Below, piece by piece: positions 34,482 through 43,076 of a DNA stretch of 64,000 bases (its first letter is position 1; the number at the start of each line of letters is the position of its first letter). The stretch is from NCBI GenBank assembly GCA_038226665.1, contig JBBRQI010000006.1:1-64000 (forward strand), in the 5' to 3' direction. Source of the DNA: SZAS-103 sp038226665. GTDB lineage: Bacteria > Pseudomonadota > Gammaproteobacteria > Xanthomonadales > Xanthomonadaceae. The notes beneath the pieces are model-generated. The model searched no databases and was not told the DNA's origin. It was given only the letters and a program-made list of their open reading frames with translations. The translations under genes were made by a program, and so were the position numbers.

Positions 34482-35387
34482 TTACGTCAGCGGCGGCGTG
34501 AACATCGCCGCATCCGGCGCGAACATGCGCGGCGCGTAACCGAAATCGCGGCGTGCATCGGACGCATCGAACACGAGGTCGGCGTCGAGGCGATCGAGCA
34601 TCGCGGTATTGATTCCGTCGATCATTCCAAGGCTGCGGGCGCTTGCAACCGCTGCGCGAAACAGCGGTGCCGGCACTCGCAACAGGCGCGGACGCGGGCG
34701 CAGGATTGCGAGCGTGCGCGCGACCATGTCGAAGTACGGCAGGGTTTCACCACCCGGCACGGCATAAGCGCGGCCTGCACTGTGCGCCGCGCTCGCCGCT
34801 GCGAATGCGGCCTGCGCCAGATCGTCGGCATGCACCGGCTGGCGCAGGCCGGTTGCATTGCGCGGCAGCGCAAATATTCCGCGACGCTGCGCGAGTGCTG
34901 CGATCCGGCTCAGCGTGCGATCGCGGCCACGGCCGTAGACCAGGGTCGGCCGCAATACGGTCACGCCGACTTGATGGCGCGCTGCAAATGCGAACAGCGT
35001 TTCCTCGGCGGTGCGCAAGCGTTCGGCAACATCGCGTTCGGCCGGAGCGCTCGATGCGTTCTTCGTCGCGATGCTGGTCGATCCGAACGCGACCACGCGC
35101 GGTGCGATCGGCCCGACGCGTTCCTGCCAACGCGCGAATGCATCCAGCGGGCCGAGGCTGAAGATCGCGTCGCAGCCATTCGGCGCTGCCGTCGAGTCGT
35201 CGAGCGCGCCGACGATCCATTGCAAGCCGTCGCTCTGAACGCGTGGCTGGCGCGACACCGCAAGCACATCGCAGCTTGCGTCGCGCAACAACGGCAACAG
35301 CGCGTCGCCCAGCTGCCCGCTCGCGCCGAACACCAAGGCGCGTTTCAGGATGCCACCCTTTGCGCAATCGGAATCAGTCGCGGCCAA
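34482..35387 (-). CDS. NAD(P)-dependent sugar-epimerase-like protein
   Basis: About 301 residues. Rossmann motif VFGASGQLGDAL near residue 20, later VTVLRPTLVYGRGRD and QPVHADDLAQAA as in extended SDR epimerases (atypical subgroup). The classical YxxxK pair is not obvious, so catalysis or substrate may differ. The only open start is TTG at 35387; a rarer start nearer the Rossmann strand cannot be excluded. It lies 3 bp after the lipoprotein gene and is probably co-transcribed with it. Confidence 0.75.
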   Translation of the reverse strand: MAATDSDCAKGGILKRALVFGASGQLGDALLPLLRDASCDVLAVSRQPRVQSDGLQWIVGALDDSTAAPNGCDAIFSLGPLDAFARWQERVGPIAPRVVAFGSTSIATKNASSAPAERDVAERLRTAEETLFAFAARHQVGVTVLRPTLVYGRGRDRTLSRIAALAQRRGIFALPRNATGLRQPVHADDLAQAAFAAASAAHSAGRAYAVPGGETLPYFDMVARTLAILRPRPRLLRVPAPLFRAAVASARSLGMIDGINTAMLDRLDADLVFDASDARRDFGYAPRMFAPDAAMFTPPLT

Positions 35388-35390
35388 GGC

Positions 35391-36026
35391 TCAGCGGCAA
35401 CCTTCGGGGCCATCCAGCGCGGAGGCGATACCAGCGCGGAACGATACGACCTTGCCGCCGGCATCGGTCTCGAAAACGATCCCGTCGCCATTCTTGCCGA
35501 GGTCTTTGAGGTCGTAGCCATTCTTCAATTGCTGCTCGTGCAGCTTGCCGGCGTAAAGCGTGCGGATGTCGTCGATCCGCATGCCGACGTGGCCGCCGCC
35601 GTCTGCCATCACGTCGGGCGTATGCACGATGATGCGTTGCAGTTTGTCGCCCTCAAACAAGTACGTGACGCCCGGCTGGGCTGGGCTATACAACGGTTCG
35701 CACGCACTGCCCTGCGTGGGTCCATTGAATACAGCGCCAGCGGCATGTTCGGCTTGGTCCCGAGTCATGCCGAAACGCAGCGCACCGTAACCCGCGGCAC
35801 CCACGGTCGCGGCTGGCGCGGCGGCGGTTCCGGGCATTGGCACATCGGTCGCGGAAGGTTTTTTCAGCGGCAGCGCATTCGTGGAAGGATTGGCAGCTGC
35901 AGGCTGTGCGTCGGCGGTCGATGTGTCCGCCGGATCAGGTAGTGCGGCCGCCGGTTCCTGCGCGGACTGCTGGCAGGCCGCGAGGGAAAGCGACAACACT
36001 GCGAACAGGACAAGGGGTCGGCTCAT
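35391..36026 (-). CDS. Lipoprotein of unknown function
   Basis: 211 residues from the ATG at 36026. Lipobox LAAC (Cys18) after a typical signal, then a long Ala/Pro-rich linker to about residue 75. A C-terminal globular domain follows (GYGALRFGMTRDQAEHAAG...GVTYLFEGDKLQRIIVH...GMRIDDIRTLYAG). The pattern RFGMT...GxRIGDSxxxLxxxY is common in bacterial secreted proteins of unknown role. Two cysteines in the domain could pair. No GO-level function can be given. Confidence 0.8.
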   Translation of the reverse strand: MSRPLVLFAVLSLSLAACQQSAQEPAAALPDPADTSTADAQPAAANPSTNALPLKKPSATDVPMPGTAAAPAATVGAAGYGALRFGMTRDQAEHAAGAVFNGPTQGSACEPLYSPAQPGVTYLFEGDKLQRIIVHTPDVMADGGGHVGMRIDDIRTLYAGKLHEQQLKNGYDLKDLGKNGDGIVFETDAGGKVVSFRAGIASALDGPEGCR

Positions 36027-36128
36027 GTCGCGCCCTCGATCAGGCTTGCGTCGATGCAATGGCCGAAGAGTAACGCGAAGCGCCTGCGAATGCGTGAGCC
36101 GCGCTTCAGTTGTCCTGCGAAGGCCGGC

Positions 36129-37427
36129 TTAATCGCGTGGGGGCTGAAATCGCCGCGCGAGTCCGTGCCAGCAATCCTGGTAGTCGCGCTGGCGCTCTTG
36201 CGATGCGATCGCCTGCGCGGTCGGGCGGATCACCGCACGCGTCTCGAACATGAAGGCCATGGTGTCGGCGATCACGTCGGGCTTCGACAGGTCGGCCTTG
36301 CTCGCTTTTTCGAACGTCGCCGCATCCGGCCCGTGCCCACTCATGCAGTTGTGCAGCGAACAGCCGCCCGGCGCGAAGCCCTCGGCCTTGGCGTCGTAGG
36401 CGCCGTGAATCAGGCCCATGAATTCGCTGGCGACATTGCGATGGAACCACGGCGGCCGGAACGTATCCTGCGCGACCAGCCAGCGCGGCGGGAAGATCGC
36501 GAAGTCCATGTTCGCGGTTCCCGGCGTGTCCGACGGCGCGGTGAGCACGGTGAAGATCGACGGATCGGGATGGTCGTAACTGATCGAGCCGATCGTATTG
36601 AAGCGGCGCAGGTCGTACTGGTACGGCGCGTAGTTGCCATGCCAGCCGACGACATCCAGCGGCGAGTGGTCGATCGGCGCGCGCCACAGCCGGCCCTGGA
36701 ACTTCGCGATGAGTTCGAAGTTTCCGTCGATGTCCTCAAAGGCTGCGCACGGCGTGAGGAAATCGCGCGCGTTCGCGAGTGCATTCGAGCCGATTGGGCC
36801 GAGATCCGGCAGGCGCATCATCGCGCCGAAGTTTTCGCAGACATAACCTCGCGATGGGCCATCAGGCAACTCCACGCGGAAACGCACGCCGCGTGGAATC
36901 ACCGCGATCTGTTGCGGTTCGATTGCGAGTACGCCGAGCTCGGTAGCGATGCGCAGTCGCCCTTGTTGCGGCACGAGCAACAACTCGCCATCGGCGCTGT
37001 ACAAATAGCGGCCCTGCATGTCGCGATTCGCGGCGTACAGGTGGATGCCGACGCCGTGCTGCTCGGCTGCGCCGCCATTGCCCGCGACTGTGAACAATCC
37101 ATCGAGGAAATCGGTCGGTGCATCCAGAATCGCGCGCGGGCTCCAGCGCAACTGGTTCGGCGTCGCCGGTGCTTCGTCGAAGCGATCGTGAAATGCGCCT
37201 TCCGGCAGCAACTCGAAGCTGCCATGCAAAGCCGCCGGACGGATGCGGTACAGCCAGCTGCGTCGGTTCTGGTGGCGCGGCGCGGTGAACGCGGTGCCCG
37301 ACAACTGCTCGGCGTACAGCCCGTGCGCGACGACCTGCGGCGAGTTCCTGCCGACCGGCAAGGTGCCGGCAACGGCCTCGGTCGCGAATTCGTTGCCGAA
37401 GCCGGATTGGAATGTTTCGCTCGTCAT
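36129..37427 (-). CDS. hmgA: Homogentisate 1,2-dioxygenase
   Basis: 432 residues from the ATG at 37427. N-terminus FQSGFGNEFATEA is diagnostic. The Fe(II) ligands are in PPWFHRNVASEFMGLI (His and Glu) and SLHNCMSGHGPD (His). It opens the ring of homogentisate to maleylacetoacetate, the substrate of MaiA encoded at 13.1 kb. It lies 17 bp downstream of hpd on the same strand, so hpd-hmgA is an operon. Length is typical of the family (430-445). Confidence 0.98.
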   Translation of the reverse strand: MTSETFQSGFGNEFATEAVAGTLPVGRNSPQVVAHGLYAEQLSGTAFTAPRHQNRRSWLYRIRPAALHGSFELLPEGAFHDRFDEAPATPNQLRWSPRAILDAPTDFLDGLFTVAGNGGAAEQHGVGIHLYAANRDMQGRYLYSADGELLLVPQQGRLRIATELGVLAIEPQQIAVIPRGVRFRVELPDGPSRGYVCENFGAMMRLPDLGPIGSNALANARDFLTPCAAFEDIDGNFELIAKFQGRLWRAPIDHSPLDVVGWHGNYAPYQYDLRRFNTIGSISYDHPDPSIFTVLTAPSDTPGTANMDFAIFPPRWLVAQDTFRPPWFHRNVASEFMGLIHGAYDAKAEGFAPGGCSLHNCMSGHGPDAATFEKASKADLSKPDVIADTMAFMFETRAVIRPTAQAIASQERQRDYQDCWHGLARRFQPPRD

Positions 37428-37444
37428 GCTCAAGTCCGTGCGAC

Positions 37445-38560
37445 TCAGAGCACGCCGCGTTTCATCTGGTCGCGCTCGATGCTTTCGAACAGCGCCTGGA
37501 AGTTGCCTTCGCCAAAACCCTCATTGCCCTTGCGCTGGATGATCTCGAAGAAGATCGGGCCGATCGCGTTGGTGGTGAAGATCTGCAGCAGCTTGCGTTG
37601 CTTGGTCTCGGCGTCGGCGTCGATCAGGATCTTGTTGCGCTTGAGGCGCGGCACGTCTTCGCAGTGGTTCGGCACGCGCATGTCGATCACGTCGAAATAG
37701 CTGTCCGGCGTGTCGAGGAACTCAACGCCTTGCGCGCGCATCTTCTCGATCGTGGAATAGATATCGTCGGTGAAGCACGCGATGTGCTGGATGCCCTCGC
37801 CCTTGTACGCGTCGAGGTATTCGTTGATCTGCGACTTCGGGTCGTTGCTTTCGTTGAGCGGGATGCGCACGACGCCGTCAGGGGCAGTCATCGCCTTGGA
37901 CACCAAGCCGGTCTTGACGCCCTTGATGTCGAAGTAGCGGATCTCGCGGAAGTTGAACAAGCGCTCGTAGTAATCCGACCACTTCTGCATGTTGCCGAAA
38001 TGCAGGTTGTGGGTGAGGTGGTCGATGAAGGTCAGGCCGAATCCGCGTGGGTTCTGGTCGGCGCCCGGGATCGGCGCATAGTCATCGTACATGCTGCCCT
38101 TGTCGCCGTAGCGATCGACCAGGTACAGCATGCAGTCTCCAATGCCCTTGACGACGGGCGCATCGACGGCCTTGCTCGCTTCCTTGTGATCGATCGCCTC
38201 GCCGCCGTTGGAAAGTACCGTCTGCAGCACGTCGCCAGACGGCTTGCTGAAACGGATCGCGAATCCGCACGCGCACGGTCCGTGCGCCTTGGCAAAATCC
38301 GCCGCGAACGAATCCGGATCCTCGTTGACGAGGAAGTTCACGCCGGCCTGCCGGTACACGGTGATCGCCCGCGTCTTGTGCCTGAGTACGGGCGAGAAGC
38401 CCATGCGCTCGAACAGCGCTTTCAGCGGCGCTGCATCGGGCGCGGCGAACTCGACGAACTCGAAACCGTCGATCCCCATCGGGTTGGCGAACGTGGTCGG
38501 CTGCATGCCAAGGTTGGGCTGGGAGGAATGCGATGGGGTGGACGACTGCGTGGCGCTCAT
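37445..38560 (-). CDS. hpd: 4-Hydroxyphenylpyruvate dioxygenase
   Basis: 371 residues from the ATG at 38560. Two VOC-type half-domains. The Fe(II) triad is His in FIDHLTHNLHFG, His in GIQHIACFTDD and Glu in IFFEIIQRKG. It makes homogentisate from 4-hydroxyphenylpyruvate in tyrosine degradation. First gene of the hpd-hmgA operon, diverging from a MarR regulator whose likely operator dyad lies between them. Homogentisate can also polymerise to pyomelanin if hmgA is limiting. Confidence 0.98.
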   Translation of the reverse strand: MSATQSSTPSHSSQPNLGMQPTTFANPMGIDGFEFVEFAAPDAAPLKALFERMGFSPVLRHKTRAITVYRQAGVNFLVNEDPDSFAADFAKAHGPCACGFAIRFSKPSGDVLQTVLSNGGEAIDHKEASKAVDAPVVKGIGDCMLYLVDRYGDKGSMYDDYAPIPGADQNPRGFGLTFIDHLTHNLHFGNMQKWSDYYERLFNFREIRYFDIKGVKTGLVSKAMTAPDGVVRIPLNESNDPKSQINEYLDAYKGEGIQHIACFTDDIYSTIEKMRAQGVEFLDTPDSYFDVIDMRVPNHCEDVPRLKRNKILIDADAETKQRKLLQIFTTNAIGPIFFEIIQRKGNEGFGEGNFQALFESIERDQMKRGVL

Positions 38561-38600
38561 GGCTGGCTCGCGGCGCTTGCGGAAAGGAAGCGGATTATAT

Positions 38601-38616
38601 AGTTTCATGTGCAACT
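38601..38616. promoter_or_regulatory. Candidate MarR operator between hpd and its divergent regulator
   Basis: A 16-bp dyad of form AGTTnCAnnTGnAACT (twelve of sixteen positions symmetric) in an otherwise AT-rich spacer, 40 bp upstream of hpd and 22 bp upstream of the marR start. Size and symmetry suit a MarR dimer, which could repress both genes until a ligand binds. Sequence evidence only. Confidence 0.55.
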
Positions 38617-38637
38617 AATGGCAAGCGGCAACGCAAC

Positions 38638-39117
38638 ATGAACCGCAAGGGCAATCCCGAGCACGCCGTATTGCATGCCGCATTGGAGCTGGACCGCTTC
38701 GTGCCTTACCGGCTGTCGGTGCTGTCGAACCGGATCAGCCAGGACATCGCGCGCCTGTACGCCGAGCGCTTCGCGCTGAGCGTCACCGAATGGCGCGTAC
38801 TTGCTGTACTCGGCCGTTATCCGGAACTGTCGGCGAACGCAGTCGCCGAGCGCACCGCCATGGACAAGGTGGCGGTCAGTCGTGCGGTCGCCAGCCTGAT
38901 CCGCGATGGGCGGCTGCGACGCCGCCTGCACGGCGACGACCGGCGGCGTTCGGTACTCGCGCTATCAGCGAAGGGTTACCGGATCTACGATGATGTCGCG
39001 CCGCTTGCATTGAAGTTCGAACGCGAATTGCTGTCCCGGCTCGGCAGCGACGAGCAGCACTGGCTCACGCGGATCCTCGACCGGCTCGAAGCCGCCGAAA
39101 GCGCACAGGCCCGTTGA
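38638..39117 (+). CDS. MarR-family transcription regulator
   Basis: 159 residues from the ATG at 38638. Winged-helix MarR fold with YRLSVLSNRISQDIARLY, TEWRVLAVLGRYPELSANAVAERTAMDKVAVSRAVASLI and the wing RRRLHGDDRRRSVLALS. It is divergent from hpd and probably represses the hpd-hmgA operon, with homogentisate or 4-hydroxyphenylpyruvate as a candidate inducer. The stop is 8 bp from the start of the AspH-like gene, so the two are likely co-transcribed. Confidence 0.92.
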   Translation: MNRKGNPEHAVLHAALELDRFVPYRLSVLSNRISQDIARLYAERFALSVTEWRVLAVLGRYPELSANAVAERTAMDKVAVSRAVASLIRDGRLRRRLHGDDRRRSVLALSAKGYRIYDDVAPLALKFERELLSRLGSDEQHWLTRILDRLEAAESAQAR

Positions 39118-39125
39118 CCCGTCCC

Positions 39126-40454
39126 ATGACCGACCTTCACCACAGCACGCAGGAGTTGGCTGCACGCATGCGCAGCGCGCAGGCAGAACGCGATTTCGAC
39201 GCTGCCGAGCGGCTGGCCGAGGTCATCTCGGTTCGCGAGCCTGGACACGAGGACGCCGTGGGCTTCCTGATCGGGCGAGCGCTTGCGCGCGGCGATGTGG
39301 CGCGCTCACTCAACGTCGCTCGCGGTGCGGTGATTGCGCAAGCGGGCTCGGCCCGGTTGCAGTTCCAGTTGGGTCTCGCCCACGCCGCTGCCGGCCATCA
39401 TGAAGCCGCGTTGCAGGCTTTCGCGAACGCGCGCAGGTGCGATCCAACGCTGCTGGTTGCACCGCTGTGGCAGGCCGATTGCGAAACGGCGTTGGGTCGG
39501 GACGACCAGGCGCTGTGTAGCCAGTTGCGCGCACTGGACCTCGCCGAACGCAGCGGACTGCTCGCACGCGAGTCGACGCTGGTGCCGCCTGTCCGCGAAC
39601 GCATCCAGCGTGCGGTCGACGCCGTGCAGGCCGCACGCAAGACGGCCATCGAATCGGTGCTCAAGCCACTGCGCGACGCGTTCGGCGCGACATCCATCTC
39701 GCGCATCGACCGCGCTCTCGCGCGCATGTACGGCGAATCCGCGCCGGTACCAACAGATCCCTTGCAGCAGCCCAGCCTTCTGTTCGTGCCAGGACTTCCG
39801 AGCCAGTCGTGGTTCGAACGCACCGACCTGTCGTGGCTCGGTAAACTCGAAGCCGCCACCGACACGATCCGCGCCGAGCTGCTCGGCATTCTGTCGGATG
39901 AAAGCGACCTGCTTCCGTACGTGGACATGCCCGATGCCGCTCCGGCCGCGGCGATGTGGCGCGACTTGAACCGCTCGCTCGCGTGGAGCGGGTACCATCT
40001 GTATCGGCACGGAGAGCGCGTTGATGCGCATTGCGCACGTTGCCCGAAGACTGTCGCGCTGCTTGAATCGCTGCCGTTGATGCGAATTCCGGATCACTCA
40101 CCGGAGATCCTGTTTTCGGTACTCAAGCCGCACACGCACATTCCGCCGCACACGGGCGTCATCAACGGTCGGCTGACCGTGCACCTGCCGCTGATCGTTC
40201 CGGAGAACTGCGGTGCGCTGCGCGCCGGCACCGGGCAGCGTCCCTGGCGCGTTGGCGAATGCCTGGTGTTCGATGATTCGTTCGTGCACGAGGCCTGGAA
40301 CCAGAGCGACGAGACCCGCGTGGTGCTGATCATCGATGCGTGGAATCCATATCTCTCCACGCCGGAACGCGAGGCGCTCGCAACTGCGATCGCGGAGCTT
40401 GGTCGCTTCAACCGTCGCTACAACGGCGAGGACGACGCGCGCCAATCCACTTGA
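39126..40454 (+). CDS. Aspartyl/asparaginyl beta-hydroxylase-like protein with TPR-like N-terminus
   Basis: 442 residues from the ATG at 39126. Residues ~5-160 are helical repeats of TPR type (GSARLQFQLGLAHAAAGHHEAALQAFANA...). Residues ~230-430 form an AspH fold: SVLKPHTHIPPHTGVINGRLTVHLPL carries the first Fe ligands, VGECLVFDDSFVHEAWNQSD the second His. 2-oxoglutarate-dependent oxygenase, substrate unknown; AspH relatives hydroxylate proteins, peptides or lipid A chains (LpxO). No membrane segment, so cytoplasmic. Apparently in one transcript with the MarR gene. Confidence 0.85.
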   Translation: MTDLHHSTQELAARMRSAQAERDFDAAERLAEVISVREPGHEDAVGFLIGRALARGDVARSLNVARGAVIAQAGSARLQFQLGLAHAAAGHHEAALQAFANARRCDPTLLVAPLWQADCETALGRDDQALCSQLRALDLAERSGLLARESTLVPPVRERIQRAVDAVQAARKTAIESVLKPLRDAFGATSISRIDRALARMYGESAPVPTDPLQQPSLLFVPGLPSQSWFERTDLSWLGKLEAATDTIRAELLGILSDESDLLPYVDMPDAAPAAAMWRDLNRSLAWSGYHLYRHGERVDAHCARCPKTVALLESLPLMRIPDHSPEILFSVLKPHTHIPPHTGVINGRLTVHLPLIVPENCGALRAGTGQRPWRVGECLVFDDSFVHEAWNQSDETRVVLIIDAWNPYLSTPEREALATAIAELGRFNRRYNGEDDARQST

Positions 40455-40515
40455 GTTTCCGCAGCGATGTCCAGGGCTCCGCATTGCCGACAGGTGCCGG
40501 CAACGTCCGCAAACG

Positions 40516-40540
40516 AAAACGGCGACCCGAAGGCCGCCGT
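40516..40540 (-). terminator. Terminator of the POT transporter gene
   Basis: On the minus strand ACGGCGGCC-TTCG-GGTCGCCGT forms a 9-bp stem (one G-T pair) with a stable UUCG loop, followed by a short T run. It lies 22 bp after the transporter stop, between convergent genes. Confidence 0.8.
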
Positions 40541-40562
40541 CGTCGAAACAATTCCATCGGGA

Positions 40563-41975
40563 TCAGGTGATCGCCGGATCGGACTCGTTTTGCAGCGGAT
40601 TGCGTTCGATGATGTTTTCCGCGCCGTGCATCCAGTCAACAAGCTTGCCAGAAATGGCCCACAGCAGGATCGCGAACACCGCCAGCACGACTGTGATGCC
40701 GCCGAAAATCGCGATCTCGCCAAGTTTTTCGGCATACGCACCGACGTAGCCCGCGATGATGTTGGCAGTGAAGTTGATCAGGAACCACACTCCCATGATC
40801 AAGCTGGCGAAGCGCAGCGGCGCGAGCTTGGTCATCAGCGACAGGCCGACCGGCGAGATGCACAACTCGCCCATCGTGTGGAACAGGTATGCCAGCGCGA
40901 GCCAAGTCATGCCCGCCTTGTGATCGGGGGCCGCATGCGCCTGGTAAACCGCAGCGACCATGCAGACAAAACCGACCGCAGTCAGCAACAAGCCATAAAT
41001 CATCTTCTTGGGCGCGGGCGGGTTGTTGCCGCTCCTGCCCAGGCGCAGCCAGAACGCCGCGAACAACGGCGCCAGCAGAACGATATAGATCGGATTGAGC
41101 GACTGGAACCAGCCGGCCGGGATCTCGAAGCTGCCGATCATGCGGTTGGTCGACTTTTCGGCCCAGATATTCATCAGGCCGCCAGCCTGTTCGAACGCAG
41201 CCCAGAACGCGACGATGAACACGAACAGCACCACGATCACCTTCAGACGATCGCGTTCTTCGCTCGTCAACGCAGCGTTGACGCCGCCGGTCATTTCCAG
41301 CGAACGCTTCGCGCCCGGGCGCTTGCCGAGGTCGCCAAGATAGCGATTCGACAACAGCATCTGGATGACCACCGACAACAGCATGCCGAAGCCCGCCGCC
41401 ATGAAGCCGTATTTCCACCCGTAGGCGGCATCTTCGCCGAGGGTCGAGCAGATGAATGGGGCGATGAACGCGCCGAGATTGATGCCCATGTAGAAAATGG
41501 TGAACGCGCCATCGCGGCGGATATCGCCCTTCGGATACAACTCGCCGACCATCGTCGAGATGTTGGCCTTGAAGAATCCGTTGCCAATGATCAGCAACAC
41601 CAAGCCAGCCATGAACACACTGCTGGTTTTCGAGCCGATGCCGGACGCAAGCGTGAATTGCCCCGCCGCCATCACCAGGCCGCCGATGATCACCGACAGT
41701 CGCTGGCCGATGAAGTTGTCAGCGATCCAGCCGCCGATGACCGGCGTGAAATAAACGAAGCCCGTGTACCACGCATACAACTTCAGCGCGCTGCCATCGG
41801 TCCAGCCGAAGCCCGGATTCGCCGCGTTCGTGGCGGCCGTCAGGCACAACACCAGCAGCGCGCGCATGCCGTAGTAACTGAAACGCTCCCACATCTCGGT
41901 CGCGAACAGCAGGTATAAACCCCTGGGATGGCCGAGCCATTCCCCTTCCGGCACTCTTACTTGTTGCGACGACAT
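40563..41975 (-). CDS. POT-family proton-coupled oligopeptide transporter
   Basis: 470 residues from the ATG at 41975 with GAGGTGG upstream. MFS fold with about 12-14 membrane helices. The POT signature is split between ATEMWERFSYYGMRALLVL (ExxER motif) and GNGFFKANISTMVGELY. TIFYMGINLGAFIAPFICSTLGE is the second family pattern. It imports di- and tripeptides with protons across the inner membrane. It may supply amino acids for the nearby Tyr and Trp degradation enzymes. Confidence 0.95.
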   Translation of the reverse strand: MSSQQVRVPEGEWLGHPRGLYLLFATEMWERFSYYGMRALLVLCLTAATNAANPGFGWTDGSALKLYAWYTGFVYFTPVIGGWIADNFIGQRLSVIIGGLVMAAGQFTLASGIGSKTSSVFMAGLVLLIIGNGFFKANISTMVGELYPKGDIRRDGAFTIFYMGINLGAFIAPFICSTLGEDAAYGWKYGFMAAGFGMLLSVVIQMLLSNRYLGDLGKRPGAKRSLEMTGGVNAALTSEERDRLKVIVVLFVFIVAFWAAFEQAGGLMNIWAEKSTNRMIGSFEIPAGWFQSLNPIYIVLLAPLFAAFWLRLGRSGNNPPAPKKMIYGLLLTAVGFVCMVAAVYQAHAAPDHKAGMTWLALAYLFHTMGELCISPVGLSLMTKLAPLRFASLIMGVWFLINFTANIIAGYVGAYAEKLGEIAIFGGITVVLAVFAILLWAISGKLVDWMHGAENIIERNPLQNESDPAIT

Positions 41976-42104
41976 CAAGCCACCTCAGCGATAAGTAAAA
42001 ACTGTATGGGTTGAAAGCAATGCGGAGAAACCGGCATCTGGTCTACATATACCTGTTGCAGGCGATCGCCGTCCAACATGTTGCGTGGTGCATCGCAACA
42101 TCAT

Positions 42105-42974
42105 TCAGGCTGTGCCGGGTTGGCTGCCGATCATCCCGCGCACCTCGAACAACTCCGGGAAGAAGGTCAGTTCCAGCGCCTGCTTGAGGAATCCGACGCC
42201 GGATGACCCGCCGGTGCCGCGTCGGAAGCCGATGATCCGCTCGACGGTTTTCATGTGGCGGAAGCGCCAATGCTGAAAGTTCACCTCGATGTCGACCAGT
42301 TGCTCGCACAGATCGTAAGCGTCCCAGAATTCGTCGGTGCGCTCGTAGATGCGCTTGAACACCGGCAGCAACGCCGCTTCGCGCACATGCGGCTGCGACC
42401 AGTCGCGTTGCAGCGATTGCGCGGGAATTGCGTGGCCACGGCGCGCGAGCCACTGCAGGCATTCGTCGTACAGCGATGGTTGCTCGAGCGCTTCGCGCAA
42501 CTCATTCTGCGCGGCCGGATCGTGCGCGAACGCGGCGAGCATCGCAGCGTTCTTGTTGCCGAGCAGGAATTCGACGATGCGGTATTGCAATGATTGAAAT
42601 CCCGAGGCCGGCCCGAGGATGTCGCGGAACTGCAGGTAGTCGCTCGGCGTCAGCGTTTCCAGAACCGACCATTGCGCGGTCAGTTGCTGCTGGATCTGCT
42701 TGATCCGCGCGAACATCTTGAAGCACGGCGCGAGCCGATCGGCCTGCAAATGCACGAGCACTGCGCGCAACTCATGGATCAGCAGCTTCAGCCACAACTC
42801 GGCGACCTGGTGCTGGAGGATGAACAGCATCTCGTCGTGTTGGGCTGGCTTGGCATGCGGCTGCTGCGCCGACAGCAGGATGTCGAGTCGCAGGTATTCG
42901 GCATAGCTGAGTTGCCCGCGCAGATCGGTGGTGATGCCCTGTTCGAGCGCGCGCTGGTTGTCCGTGGTCGTCAT
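42105..42974 (-). CDS. kynA: Tryptophan 2,3-dioxygenase
   Basis: 289 residues from the ATG at 42974, chosen for GGAGGG six bases upstream and because it gives the normal length. Heme enzyme with LSYAEYLRLDILLSAQQP, HDEMLFILQHQVAELWLKLL, PSDYLQFRDILGPASGFQS, and the C-terminal VNFQHWRFRHMKTVERIIG containing the axial His. RGTGGSSGVGFL binds the amino acid. It converts Trp to N-formylkynurenine, the first step of kynurenine breakdown. Other kyn genes are not in the window. It diverges from the dehydrogenase operon. Confidence 0.97.
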   Translation of the reverse strand: MTTTDNQRALEQGITTDLRGQLSYAEYLRLDILLSAQQPHAKPAQHDEMLFILQHQVAELWLKLLIHELRAVLVHLQADRLAPCFKMFARIKQIQQQLTAQWSVLETLTPSDYLQFRDILGPASGFQSLQYRIVEFLLGNKNAAMLAAFAHDPAAQNELREALEQPSLYDECLQWLARRGHAIPAQSLQRDWSQPHVREAALLPVFKRIYERTDEFWDAYDLCEQLVDIEVNFQHWRFRHMKTVERIIGFRRGTGGSSGVGFLKQALELTFFPELFEVRGMIGSQPGTA

Positions 42975-43076
42975 TGTGCCCTCCGTGCGACAATTGTACG
43001 GCCTGCGGCCATGCTTGCTTGTCCTGTTTCGGCATGACGTGGCTGCTACCAAACAATCCACTGACCGAGCCCACGC

